From assembly GCF_002305855.1 (NCBI RefSeq), contig NZ_CP022163.1:5952292-6016291 (forward strand): a stretch of DNA of 64,000 nucleotides, given 5' to 3'. Numbering within the stretch: position 1 is the first letter of the stretch; every line of letters begins with the position of its first letter. The translations under genes were made by a program, and so were the position numbers. This document shows, in pieces, positions 32,760-42,048 of this stretch. The notes under the pieces are model-generated. The model ran no database searches and had not been told where the DNA came from. It was given only the letters and a program-made list of their open reading frames with translations. Origin of the DNA: Melittangium boletus DSM 14713 (GTDB lineage Bacteria; Myxococcota; Myxococcia; Myxococcales; Myxococcaceae).

Positions 32760-33932
32760 GTGCCGTTCCGGTTCTCCTTCTTCTCCGTCCTCATCCTGAC
32801 CAGCACGGTGCTGGGCCACGTGTACCTGTACCGGCGCCTGGTGCGCGACACGGTGCGGAGCGTGGCGCTCCGGCGTCTGGCGATGGCGGTGTTCGTCCTC
32901 ATGAGCGTGCCGCTGATGTTCCGGCGGAGCCTGCGCGATGTCCTGCCCGAGTCCTTCGCGGAGCCGGTGTCGGTGGTGTCCTACGCCTGGATGGGCGTGG
33001 CGCTCTTCCTGGTGCTCGCGCTGCTCGTGTGGGACCTGGGCCGGGCCCTGTGGAAGGCGAGCCGGAAGTTGCGCGCGTCCGAGCCTCCGCCCGTGGACGA
33101 GGAGCGGCGGCGCTTTCTCGCGCGCACGGTGGCGGGGGGCGCCGCCTTCACGGGGGGCACGACGGCCGCGTACGGGAGCTGGCGCGCCTTCTCGGCGCCC
33201 GAGGTGACCGAGCGGGTGATCCGCATTCCCAAGCTGCCCAAGGCCCTGGAGGGCCTGAGCATCGTGCAGCTCACGGACATCCACGTGGGGGTGTACATCC
33301 AGCGCCGCTTCATGGACGAGCTGGTGCGCCGGGCGAACGCACTCAAGCCGGACCTGGTCGCCATCACGGGAGATCTCGTGGACGGGGACGTGCCCGCGCT
33401 CGGGGGCTTCGTCTCGGCGCTCGGCAACCTCCGGTCGCGCTTTGGCAGCTACTTCGTCACCGGCAACCACGACTATTACTCGGGGGCGGACGCGTGGTGC
33501 GCGTACCTGGAGACGCTGGGCATCCAGTCGCTGCGCAACCGCCACGTGCGCATCGGGGACGCGGGCGGCGCGTTGGACCTGGTGGGCGTGGATGACTGGA
33601 GCGGCGGCCGGCGCTTCCACACGCGAGGCTATGACCTGGACAAGGCCCTGGAGGGGCGGGATCCCGAGCGCGCCGCGGTGCTGCTCGCGCACCAGCCAGC
33701 CAACTTCCGGACCGCGGCGAAGCGGGGCGTGGACCTGCAGATCTCCGGTCACACCCACGGCGGGCAGCTCGTGCCCATGACCTTCTTCATCGGACTGGAG
33801 TGGGAGTACTCCGCCGGGCTCTACCGGCACGAGGACTCCCACATCTACGTGAGCCGGGGTTGCGGCTTCTGGGGCCCGCCCATGCGTGTGGGCAGCCCAC
33901 CGGAGCTCGTCAAGCTCGTGCTGACGTCATAG
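32760..33932 (+). CDS. Membrane-anchored metallophosphoesterase (YkuE/YaeI type)
   Basis: A 390-residue protein. The start is uncertain between GTG 32760, GTG 32754 and a longer frame; 32760 has GGGG close upstream. Residues about 1-105 have three hydrophobic segments, then ERRRFLARTVAGGAA, a twin-arginine-like motif before another hydrophobic stretch. The catalytic domain has D173-x-H175 (LTDIHVG), GDLVDGD, GNHDYY and GHTHGGQ, all ligands of the two-metal calcineurin-like centre. Relatives are Tat-exported phosphodiesterases at the membrane. The active site should lie outside the cytoplasm. Confidence 0.85.
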   Translation: MPFRFSFFSVLILTSTVLGHVYLYRRLVRDTVRSVALRRLAMAVFVLMSVPLMFRRSLRDVLPESFAEPVSVVSYAWMGVALFLVLALLVWDLGRALWKASRKLRASEPPPVDEERRRFLARTVAGGAAFTGGTTAAYGSWRAFSAPEVTERVIRIPKLPKALEGLSIVQLTDIHVGVYIQRRFMDELVRRANALKPDLVAITGDLVDGDVPALGGFVSALGNLRSRFGSYFVTGNHDYYSGADAWCAYLETLGIQSLRNRHVRIGDAGGALDLVGVDDWSGGRRFHTRGYDLDKALEGRDPERAAVLLAHQPANFRTAAKRGVDLQISGHTHGGQLVPMTFFIGLEWEYSAGLYRHEDSHIYVSRGCGFWGPPMRVGSPPELVKLVLTS

Positions 33933-34214
33933 GGCGGAGACCCAGGTGAATTCATACGGGCCCCATGACTGGGGGAGCACGGGAGTGACGTGACTCCAGG
34001 AGTGTGACTGGGGGCGGCTCGTCCTCCGCCGGACATTCCGCAACCCGTGGAAATCGTTGGGTGGAAGGGGCGTAACTCCTTCGGGACGGAGCGGTTTCCT
34101 CCCGGGAGGAGTGGGCGGGGCATGTCAGACTCGCGGGGTAGTTTCGTCCTTGTCGCTGACCTGGAACCGAAGCGCCATGAGCGTGGAGGACGGTGTCCGC
34201 GGCGAGGAGGTTTC

Positions 34215-34541
34215 ATGCGAACGAAGCTGTGTGTGTTGGGGGCGGTGTTGGGGACCGCGTCGGTCATGCCGGGGGTGTGTCTGCCCTCGGTGGAGTCGAC
34301 GCGGCAGACGAACGAGACGCGGTCGCGAGGAAACATGTCACTCCGGGCCGGCCGTCCCTCCGAGGGGCGGGGAGGAGAACCCCTGGTGCCGGTCGAGGTG
34401 CCCGCGCGCCCCGCGGTCGATGGGCCCATGCACCCGTGTGAGCTCATCACCGTGATGCAGGTGCCGTGCGATCCGGCGGCCGCCACGTGCGAATACACCT
34501 ATTGGGAGTGCCCTCGGAACGTAACGCCTCTGAGGGCGTAA
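34215..34541 (+). CDS. Small exported Cys-containing protein
   Basis: A 108-residue protein. ATG 34215 has a full AGGAGG 4 bp upstream; an upstream in-frame start at 34047 lacks both this and a signal sequence. The signal MRTKLCVLGAVLGTASVMPG is followed by a polar, probably disordered stretch and a C-terminal cluster HPCELITVMQVPCDPAAATC with a final ECP, so five Cys lie in the mature part. Unknown function; possibly a small secreted or periplasmic disulfide protein. Confidence 0.55.
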   Translation: MRTKLCVLGAVLGTASVMPGVCLPSVESTRQTNETRSRGNMSLRAGRPSEGRGGEPLVPVEVPARPAVDGPMHPCELITVMQVPCDPAAATCEYTYWECPRNVTPLRA

Positions 34542-34667
34542 CGGGGGCGCTGGGAGGCGGGCCTGGTCGTTCCGTACCCGGGGTGAGTTCACCCGCGCTC
34601 CCGGTGCCCTCGCCTGGCCGGAAACTACCCGTGTCGGGAGCCACCGCTAGAGTGGCCTCTCGCCGCC

Positions 34668-36911
34668 GTGAATCCCTCCTCCCTCGCCTCCGTCGCCGTC
34701 GGCCGTCCCGTCCGGGGCGAGTTCACCTATGTCGTCCCCGAGGCCCTGTCGGGCCGGCTCACGCCCGGCCAGCGCATCCTCGTGCCCTTTGGCCGCAGCA
34801 TGACGCTCGGCTTCTTCCTCGGGCCGGCCGTGCCTCCCGCGGACGGCTCCAGCGTCAAGCTCAAGCCCATCCTCAAGGTCCTGGAGGACTCGCCGTCGCT
34901 CCCGGCGGATCTCATCGCGCTGCTGCGCTTCGCCGCCGAGCACTACCGCTACCCGCTCGGCGAGGTCATCCGGAGCGCCCTGCCGCCGGGCCTGTCCACC
35001 GCCCAGGACGAGAAGGAGGCGAAGCCGGACGTGCAGGAGTTCGCCGTGGCGCTCGTCACCGAGGCGCCCGAGGCCCTGCGCCGTGCCCCCGCGCAGTCGG
35101 CGGCGCTGGCGTACCTGCTCGCGGTGGGAGGCCGGGCGCCGCTGGAGGAGGTGGCGCATGCCATCCCCGGGGCGCGCGAGACGCTCAAGAAGCTGGCGGC
35201 CCGGGGCCTCGTGCGTCTGGAGGAAGTGGTGCTCGCCCCCGGGGTGCGCGAGGGGCTGGGGCAGAACCGTCCCGAGCGGCTCACCCCGGAGCAGGGGGCG
35301 GCCGTGGAGGTGTTGCACACGGCGGTGGACGCGGGCGGCTTCCAGCCCTTCCTCCTGCACGGCGTGACGGGCAGCGGCAAGACGGAGGTGTACCTCCGGG
35401 CCGTGGAGCGCGCGCTCGAGCGGGGCCGGGGCAGCCTGGTGCTGGTGCCGGAGATCGCCCTGACGCCGCAGCTCGTGGGGCGCTTTCGCAGCCGCTTCGG
35501 CGGGGACGTCGCCGTGCTGCACTCGGCGCTCAAGGATCGCGAACGGCTCTTCCACTGGCAGGCCCTGCGCAAGGGCACGGTGCGCATCGCCGTGGGCGTG
35601 CGCTCGGCGGTGTTCGCCCCGGTGGCCGACCTGGGCCTCATCGTCGTGGACGAGGAGCATGATCCGTCCTTCAAGCAGGAGGACAAGCTGCGCTACCAGG
35701 CGCGCGACCTGGCCGTGGTGCGCGGCAAGCAGGCCGGGGCCGTGGTGGTGCTCGGCTCGGCCACGCCCTCGCTGGAGACGCTGGAGAACACGCGCAAGGG
35801 CCGCTACCAGAAGCTGGAGCTCAAGCGCCGCGTGGATGACCGGCCCATGCCCACGCTCCAGTGCGTGGACCTGCGGCAGGAGCGCCCCAAGGATCCGCTC
35901 GTGATGCAGGAGGCCCCCATCCTGTCCCCGCCGCTGCTCGATGCCATGGCGGAGACGATCGGCCGGGGCCAGCAGGTCATCCTCTTCCTCAACCGGCGCG
36001 GGCACAGCACGTTCCTCTTGTGCGAGGTGTGCGGCGCCTCGGTGAAGTGCGGCGATTGCGACGTGTGCCTGACCTACCACCGCTCGCAGAACCGGGTGGT
36101 GTGCCACTACTGCGGCGAGGCGCACTCCGTGCCCGAGCATTGCCGCGAGTGCACCGGGCCCCTGCTCAAGATGGGCGTGGGCACCGAGCGCGTGGAGGCC
36201 GAGGTCGCCGAGCGCGTCCCCCAGGCCCGCGTGGCGCGCCTGGACCGGGACTCGGCCACGAGCGCCGAGCGGCTCACGGAGCTGCTCGCCTCCTTCGCCC
36301 GCCGGGAGATCGACGTGCTGGTGGGCACGCAGATGGTGGCCAAGGGGCACGACTTTCCCGGCGTGACGCTCGTGTGCGTGGTGATGGCGGACACGTCGCT
36401 CGCCATCCCCGACTTCCGCGCCTCCGAGCGCACCTTCCACCTGCTCACCCAGGTGGCCGGACGCGCCGGACGGGGGAAGGATCCGGGGCGGGTGCTCGTG
36501 CAGACGTACAACCCGGATGCCGAGCCCGTGCGGCGCATGCTCGTGCATGATTTCGACGGGTTCGCCGAGGGCGAGCTGGCGCGGCGCAAGGCCCTGTCCT
36601 GGCCGCCCTACACGCGCATGGCCGCCGTGCGCCTGGAGGGCGAGAGCCCCGAGCAGACCGCCAGCGTGGCCCGCTTCCTCGGGGACTACCTGGGTCGTCA
36701 CATGCCGCCCTCATCCTGGGGGGTTCGTCTGCTCGGGCCCGCCCTGGCCCCCATCTCGCGCATCCGGGGCAAGACGCGCTGGCAGTTGTTGCTCAAGGCC
36801 CCCACCCACGCGGCGCTCGCTCCGCTGCTCGCCCGCCTGGAAGCGAAACTGGTGGACGTTCCCTCCGCCGTGCGCGTCACGATCGACGTGGATCCCGCCG
36901 CCATGCTGTAG
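34668..36911 (+). CDS. priA: Primosomal protein N' (replication restart helicase PriA)
   Basis: A 747-residue helicase from GTG 34668. It has the N-terminal DNA-binding domain (GEFTYVVPEALSGRLTPG), Walker A GVTGSGKTEVYL, a DEEH box in IVVDEEHDPSFKQED, and the zinc-binding cysteines CEVCGASVKCGDCDVC followed by CHYCG and CREC. PriA reloads the replisome at stalled forks. Length fits the family. Start is weakly supported by a ribosome site, but an earlier in-frame start is not apparent. The next gene begins 18 bp downstream. Confidence 0.95.
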   Translation: MNPSSLASVAVGRPVRGEFTYVVPEALSGRLTPGQRILVPFGRSMTLGFFLGPAVPPADGSSVKLKPILKVLEDSPSLPADLIALLRFAAEHYRYPLGEVIRSALPPGLSTAQDEKEAKPDVQEFAVALVTEAPEALRRAPAQSAALAYLLAVGGRAPLEEVAHAIPGARETLKKLAARGLVRLEEVVLAPGVREGLGQNRPERLTPEQGAAVEVLHTAVDAGGFQPFLLHGVTGSGKTEVYLRAVERALERGRGSLVLVPEIALTPQLVGRFRSRFGGDVAVLHSALKDRERLFHWQALRKGTVRIAVGVRSAVFAPVADLGLIVVDEEHDPSFKQEDKLRYQARDLAVVRGKQAGAVVVLGSATPSLETLENTRKGRYQKLELKRRVDDRPMPTLQCVDLRQERPKDPLVMQEAPILSPPLLDAMAETIGRGQQVILFLNRRGHSTFLLCEVCGASVKCGDCDVCLTYHRSQNRVVCHYCGEAHSVPEHCRECTGPLLKMGVGTERVEAEVAERVPQARVARLDRDSATSAERLTELLASFARREIDVLVGTQMVAKGHDFPGVTLVCVVMADTSLAIPDFRASERTFHLLTQVAGRAGRGKDPGRVLVQTYNPDAEPVRRMLVHDFDGFAEGELARRKALSWPPYTRMAAVRLEGESPEQTASVARFLGDYLGRHMPPSSWGVRLLGPALAPISRIRGKTRWQLLLKAPTHAALAPLLARLEAKLVDVPSAVRVTIDVDPAAML

Positions 36912-36929
36912 ACTCCGCCCTGGTTTCCA

Positions 36930-39900
36930 ATGGCTGAACCGGTTCTCCTCGTCCACGACGACATCGCCACCATCGCCTCCGTGCGGCGACTGCTCACGCG
37001 CGAGGGCTATGAGGTCATCCTCGCCACCTCCGTGGCGGATGCGCTCATCGGCTTCGGTCACCACCTGCCCGTGCTCATCGTCCTGGCCCCCGGGGTGGAG
37101 AGCGGGCGCGGCCACCTCGTGCTGGAAGAGCTGGGACTGCACCCGGACATGCGGCTCGCGCGGGTGTTGCTGCTCGGGGACGCCGTCCCCGGCAGCGCGG
37201 CCCCGGTGGCGCCGCTGCCCCTGGATGGCGCGGGCTTCGTGGCGCAGGTGGCCCACCTCATCGCGTCGCCCGCGGGGCCGGAGTCCTGGTTCGTGGTGAA
37301 GGACGAGGTGGAGGTGCCCGCGTCGCCCACCCCCATGCTGGCCGGGCCTCCCGGACTGCAACCTCGGACCCCGAGCCCGGTCCGCAACATCGGGCTGGAG
37401 CAGACGCTCTTCACCGAGTCGTCCCTCGAGGACAGTCTGCCTCCGGTGTCTCCCTTCGCGCTCGACGCCGAGCCCTCGTCGCCGGGCCCGGTGGCCGACG
37501 ACTTCCCGCCCCCGCCGGACGTGTTCCTCCCGCGAGGGGAGTCCGCGCCGTCGGCCATGGAACTCGCCGAGTCCGAGCCGGACGCGGAGGCGGAATCCCT
37601 CTTCGGACAGACGGAGCAGGCGGTGGTGGGCTCGGGCCGGATTCCGCCCGAGCGGCTCATCGAGCCCGACGCCGTGCCTCCCCCGTCCGAGCCCTCCGCC
37701 TCGCCGGGCGTGCCCGCCGGCCTGCGGGCGCGGACTCCGTCCCACACGGCCATTCCCACCATCACCGCGGTGAGCCCCGTGGAGATGGGCCCCGTGGAGA
37801 ACCCGGTGCCCGTGCCGGAGCCGGTCAAGCCCCTGCCGGCGCTGCCTCCGGTGAAGGCCGTCGACATCGAGGTGGAGGCCCGCGCGGAGGCCGAGCGCCT
37901 GGCGCAGTGGGAAATCGACTCGGCGCTCGCGCGCGAGCAGGCGGAGGCCGCGCGCAAGGCCGGGCCCCAGCTCGGGGACGAGGGCTTCTTCGACGTGGAG
38001 TTGACCCCGGCGCGGCCCTCGCTGGCCCTGCCGTTGTTGGAGCCGGAGCACGGGCTTGCCCCACGTCCCCTGGAGGGCTCGGAGTTGGAGCCCGTTCCCG
38101 AGGACGCGCCGCTGCCCTCGGAGTCCGAGGCGCCCGAGGCCTGGGAAGCACCGCACGCGGAGAGCGTGGGCGCGACGTGGTTCGACCTCGAGCCCGAGGT
38201 GACCTCGCCCGATGCCGCCCCCGTGGGCTCCCTGGTGGAGACTCCCTCCCAGGCGCCGAGGGGCGAGGATCCGCTTCCAGCGGGCGAGTTGCCCGAGCGG
38301 ACGGACAAGTTCCCGTTGCGGCGCGTGGCCGGCTCGGCGGACGCGCCGGACGTGGACTCGCTGCCGGCCGAGGACGCGATCGCCGTCATGGAAGTGCGCC
38401 TGATGCGCACCGAGCGGCGGATCGCGCAGATCCTGTCCGAGCGGGACGAGGCCGTGGCCCGTCAACGCACCGCGGAGAGCGCTCGCGCGGAGCTCGAGGC
38501 GGACGTGGAACGGCTCCGGGCCGAACAGCGGACGCGGGAGGAGTCCCACGAGGCCCATGCGGTGTCGCTCCGCTCCGAATGGGAGCGCTCCCAGCGGGAG
38601 GCGGAGGCGCTGCGGGCCCGGTTGGCGGCGCTGACCGAGGAGCGGGAGCGGGAGGGCGCGCTGCGCCTGGAGCTGGAGCAACGCTGGGAGCAGCGCGCCA
38701 CGTCCGACGCGCAGGCCCGCGTCCAGTCGGAGACGCGAGGTGAGGAGGCCCGGGCCGCGCGCGCCGCGGCCGAGGCGCGCGCCGAGGCGGAGGCGAGGTC
38801 CCGCCAGGAGTGGGAGGCCCGGGCGCACGGGGAGTTGAAGTCCCGTCAGGAGTGGGAGGCCCGCGCGCACGCGGAGATGAAGGCGCGCAAGGAACTCCTG
38901 GGCCGGATGGAGCAGGAGGCTCGGGCCCGGACGGAGGCGGAAGCGCGCGCGCGGGTGGAGGCGGAAGCGCGGGCCCAGGCCGAGCAGCGCGCGGAGGCGG
39001 AAGCGCGCGCGCGGGCCGACGTGGAGTCGCGTGCCCGCTCCACCGCGGACGCGCGGGTGCAGTTGGAGATGAAGGCGCGGGCGGAGGCGGAGGCGCGGGC
39101 GCTCGCGGCGGACAAGGCGCGCTCCGATGCGGAGGCCCAGGCCGAGGTGGAGGCGCGCGCCCGGGCCCGGCTGGAGCTGAGCGCCGAGGCGGCGGAGAAG
39201 GCCCGGCAGCGCGCGGAGGCGCGTGCCAACAAGGCGGAGCAGGAGCGCGTCGAGGCGCTCTCGCGCGCGGAGTCCTTGGTGAAGGCGCGCGGAGAGGCGC
39301 AGGCCCGCGCGGAGGCGGAGGCCCTGCTGCGCGCCGAGCTGGAGGAGCGCATCGAGCGCGTGACGCGCGAGCACGCCGAGCGCGAAGCCGAGTCCGAGCG
39401 GTCACGTCGGGATCTGGAGGCGCGGGTCGAGCGTGTGACGCGCGAGCACGCCGAGCGGGACGCCCAGGCCGAGCGGCTGCGCCGGGAGTTGGAGGCGCGC
39501 ACCGAGCGCATGACGGGCGAGCACTCCGACCGGGAAGCCGAGGCCGAGCGGCTGCGCCGGGAATTGGAAGCCCGGCTCGAGCGCATGACGGGCGAACACG
39601 CCGAGCGGGAAGCCGAGGCCGAGCGGTCGCGTCAGGAGCTGGAGGCCCGGGTCGAGCGTTTGACCGGGGCCTACGCGGAGCTCGAGACCCAGGCGGAGGA
39701 GCTGGAGCGGGCGCGGGTGGACGCCGAGACGCGGGCGATGAACACCGAGCGGCTTCGTCTCGAAGCGGAGGCGCGGGTCGAGCGCGCGGCGCAGGCGCGG
39801 GCCACGGCGCAGGATCGGGCCGATGAGGCGGAGCAGCGGGTGGCGAGCGCCGAGCGGCTGCGGGTCGAGCTGGAAGGTCAGGTCGAGAACTCCGTGAAGG

Positions 39901-41447
39901 CGCTGGGCGCGGTGGAGGCGCAGGCCGAGGAACTGGAGCGGGCGCGCGTGGACGCCGAGACGCGGGCGGTGAACACCGAGCGGTTGCGGGTCGAACTGGA
40001 AGCCCGGGTCGAGCGCCTGGAGAAGGAGCGCGCCGTCGCGCGGACCCGGGCCGCCGAGGAGAAGCACGCCCGGGTCGAGGCGGAGGCGCGGCTCGCGCGG
40101 CTCGAGGAGACCGTGGCGGAGCGTTCCGCGCACCTGGACGAGGCCCGTGCCGAGTCGGAGCGTCTGGCGCGCTCGCTGGCCCAGGAGCGCGAGGCACGGG
40201 AGGCGCTTTCCCAGGAGATCTCGCGGTTGGAGTCGTCGCGGGCCGAGGCGGAGCGCTCTCACCGCGACGCGGAGGCGCGGGTGCTGCGCGAGGCCAGCGA
40301 GACGGTGGCCCGGGTGCGCTCGGAGACCGAGGCGGCGATCGCCCGGGCCGAGGCCGAGACCGCGGACATGGCGGCCCGGGCCCGGGCGGCGCTCATCTCC
40401 TTCCAGCCGCCCGAGGGTCCCGCGGTGGACATTCCCCGGGGTGGAAGTGTCAGCGGAGACGGGCTCGCGCGGCTCGTCACCCGGCTGCGCGAGGCCCGCA
40501 TCCAGGTCCGTTTCGAGCTCAAGGGCACCCGGGCCCTGCGCGTCCTGTGGTTGAAGGACGGCGCGCTCGTGGGGGCCGTGTCCTCGGCTTCGGACGAATC
40601 GCTCGTCGATCGGGCCCGGGCCGATGGGCTCATCGACGCGCGCCAGGAGAACGAGTTGCGGCTCGTGCGCGGCACCTCCACCACCGCGCTCCTCGAGGCC
40701 ATGCGCGGCCGTGGCTACCTGCGCGAGAACGAGGTCATCCCGCTCGTGCAGCGCTACACCGAGCAGGTGGCCCTGGACGCGCTCGCGGAGGACTCGTCCC
40801 TCTACCGGCTCATCGAGGAGGCGCCTCCGCACGAGGTGGCGCTCGCCGCGTCCACCCGGCCCCTGCTGCACCTGCTGGCCGAGGCCCTGCGCGACCGCGT
40901 CTCCGCCGAGACCTTCATGACGGCGGCCGGAGGGTTGCGCGCGGGCGTCCTCCGGAGCGGGTCCGAGCCGGAGCCCGAGTCCTTCGGCCTGTCCTCGCGC
41001 GAGCTGCGGCTGCTGGCGGAGGTGGATGGAGAACAGACGCTCGAGCAGCTCGTGCTGGGCGCGGGCCTGCCCCAGGACACGGCGCTCCGGGCGCTCGGGC
41101 TCTGCCATGCGCTGGGTCTGCTCCAACTGCGGCCCGCGGTGCCCCTCGAGGGGGACGAGGACGCCCCGGGCGAGCTGGACGTGCGCCGTCTGGAGTCCAA
41201 GTACGAGGAGATCCAGGACGCGGACTACTTCTCCGTGCTGGGGCTCGCGCGCACCGCCGGGGGCGAGGACGTCAGGCGGGCCCATGCGCTGCTCACCGCC
41301 GAGTTCCACCCCCTGCGCTTCGCCGGGCATCCGGATCCCGTGCTCCAGCACCGCGCCCAGCAGATCGCCACCTCGCTGAGCGAGGCGGCCCGGGCGCTCG
41401 CGGATGACCGGCTGCGCGAGGAGTACGCGCGCAGCCTCCGGGATTGA
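36930..41447 (+). CDS. Giant scaffold: pseudo-receiver, coiled coil, DUF4388-like and J-like domains
   Basis: A 1505-residue protein. Residues 1-110 look like a response-regulator receiver (VHDDIAT, acidic D10/D11) but the phospho-acceptor position in VLIVLAPG is Ala53 and the conserved Lys is absent, so it is a pseudo-receiver. Residues about 120-480 are Pro/Glu-rich and disordered. Residues about 485-1160 are a very long coiled coil of Ala, Glu and Arg with a 25-residue repeat. Residues about 1167-1330 resemble DUF4388/PATAN (LKDGALVGAVSSASDE, QEN). The C-terminus DYFSVLGLARTAGG to EEYARSLRD is J-domain-like, but the HPD triad is HPL (1460-1462), so Hsp70 activation is unlikely. Probably a structural or signalling scaffold; function unknown. 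Confidence 0.8.
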   Translation: MAEPVLLVHDDIATIASVRRLLTREGYEVILATSVADALIGFGHHLPVLIVLAPGVESGRGHLVLEELGLHPDMRLARVLLLGDAVPGSAAPVAPLPLDGAGFVAQVAHLIASPAGPESWFVVKDEVEVPASPTPMLAGPPGLQPRTPSPVRNIGLEQTLFTESSLEDSLPPVSPFALDAEPSSPGPVADDFPPPPDVFLPRGESAPSAMELAESEPDAEAESLFGQTEQAVVGSGRIPPERLIEPDAVPPPSEPSASPGVPAGLRARTPSHTAIPTITAVSPVEMGPVENPVPVPEPVKPLPALPPVKAVDIEVEARAEAERLAQWEIDSALAREQAEAARKAGPQLGDEGFFDVELTPARPSLALPLLEPEHGLAPRPLEGSELEPVPEDAPLPSESEAPEAWEAPHAESVGATWFDLEPEVTSPDAAPVGSLVETPSQAPRGEDPLPAGELPERTDKFPLRRVAGSADAPDVDSLPAEDAIAVMEVRLMRTERRIAQILSERDEAVARQRTAESARAELEADVERLRAEQRTREESHEAHAVSLRSEWERSQREAEALRARLAALTEEREREGALRLELEQRWEQRATSDAQARVQSETRGEEARAARAAAEARAEAEARSRQEWEARAHGELKSRQEWEARAHAEMKARKELLGRMEQEARARTEAEARARVEAEARAQAEQRAEAEARARADVESRARSTADARVQLEMKARAEAEARALAADKARSDAEAQAEVEARARARLELSAEAAEKARQRAEARANKAEQERVEALSRAESLVKARGEAQARAEAEALLRAELEERIERVTREHAEREAESERSRRDLEARVERVTREHAERDAQAERLRRELEARTERMTGEHSDREAEAERLRRELEARLERMTGEHAEREAEAERSRQELEARVERLTGAYAELETQAEELERARVDAETRAMNTERLRLEAEARVERAAQARATAQDRADEAEQRVASAERLRVELEGQVENSVKALGAVEAQAEELERARVDAETRAVNTERLRVELEARVERLEKERAVARTRAAEEKHARVEAEARLARLEETVAERSAHLDEARAESERLARSLAQEREAREALSQEISRLESSRAEAERSHRDAEARVLREASETVARVRSETEAAIARAEAETADMAARARAALISFQPPEGPAVDIPRGGSVSGDGLARLVTRLREARIQVRFELKGTRALRVLWLKDGALVGAVSSASDESLVDRARADGLIDARQENELRLVRGTSTTALLEAMRGRGYLRENEVIPLVQRYTEQVALDALAEDSSLYRLIEEAPPHEVALAASTRPLLHLLAEALRDRVSAETFMTAAGGLRAGVLRSGSEPEPESFGLSSRELRLLAEVDGEQTLEQLVLGAGLPQDTALRALGLCHALGLLQLRPAVPLEGDEDAPGELDVRRLESKYEEIQDADYFSVLGLARTAGGEDVRRAHALLTAEFHPLRFAGHPDPVLQHRAQQIATSLSEAARALADDRLREEYARSLRD
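39351..39650 (+). repeat. Four tandem 75-bp repeats within the coiled-coil gene
   Basis: Four units of exactly 25 codons begin at 39351, 39426, 39501 and 39576, each encoding a variant of VERVTREHAERDAQAERLRR plus ELEAR. A fifth, degraded unit follows at 39651. The exact 75-bp period points to recent in-frame duplication. Confidence 0.85.
39690..39986 (+). repeat. Pair of near-identical 66-bp segments 231 bp apart
   Basis: Segments starting at 39690 and 39921 both encode QAEELERARVDAETRA followed by (M/V)NTERLR, with few silent changes. The offset is 77 codons, so the reading frame is kept. They lie just after the 75-bp repeats in the same coiled coil. Confidence 0.7.
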
Positions 41448-41523
41448 GGCCGGGCCGGAGGGCGGGGAGGCATGCCCCGGGAGACGGTTGCCCGTCCGCC
41501 CGGGTCGGGATTATGACGGACGG

Positions 41524-42048
41524 ATGGTTCGAGAAATCCTCATCTGGCCCCATCCCGTCCTCAAGCAGAAAGCCAGGCCGGTGGCCCGGGTGGACGACTC
41601 CCTCCGCACCCTGGTCAAGGACATGTTCGAGACCATGTACGCCGAGGAGGGGGTGGGTCTCGCCGCGCCGCAGGTGGGGGTGTTGCAGCGGGTCATCGTC
41701 CTGGACTGCCGTCCGCGCCAGCCCGAGTCCCAGCCGCTGGTGATGATCAACCCGGAGATCATCGCCCTGGAGGGCAAGGTGGTCTTCAACGAGGGCTGCC
41801 TGTCCATCCCCGGCGAGGGCGAGGACGTGGAGCGCGCGGCGAAGGTGTCGGTGCGCTACCTGGACCTGGAGGGCAACCCCCAGACGCTCGCGTGTGACGA
41901 GCTGCTGGCGGTCGCCGTGCAGCACGAGGTGGATCACCTCGACGGCATCGTCTACGTGGACCACGTCTCCTCGCTCAAGCGCGAACTCATCCGCAAGCGG
42001 ATGGTGAAGCACGTCAAGCCGGCCCGCGAGGCGCGGCCGACGGTTTGA
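41524..42048 (+). CDS. def: Peptide deformylase
   Basis: A 174-residue enzyme that removes the N-terminal formyl group from new proteins. All three motifs are present: GVGLAAPQVG, EGCLSIPG (metal Cys) and QHEVDHLDG (two His and the catalytic Glu). ATG 41524 is chosen; the ribosome site is weak. The C-terminal 35 bp overlap the opposite-strand endonuclease III gene. Confidence 0.95.
   Translation: MVREILIWPHPVLKQKARPVARVDDSLRTLVKDMFETMYAEEGVGLAAPQVGVLQRVIVLDCRPRQPESQPLVMINPEIIALEGKVVFNEGCLSIPGEGEDVERAAKVSVRYLDLEGNPQTLACDELLAVAVQHEVDHLDGIVYVDHVSSLKRELIRKRMVKHVKPAREARPTV

Noticed and set aside
33982..33997. GGAGTGACGTGACTCC as a terminator or operator after the metallophosphoesterase
   Set aside because: Only 5-bp outer arms pair around a short centre, with no T-run and no supporting context.
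36711..39374. An 887-codon minus-strand open frame opposite the scaffold gene
   Set aside because: Low-complexity Arg/Leu/Gly sequence with no domain; it arises from the repetitive coiled-coil codons on the other strand.
39351..39650. Regular 75-bp repeats considered as a CRISPR-like array
   Set aside because: The units are contiguous, coding and in frame, with no spacers.
38386..40197. A 603-codon minus-strand frame rich in Pro, Ala and Arg
   Set aside because: Same cause as above; no ribosome site or conserved motif.
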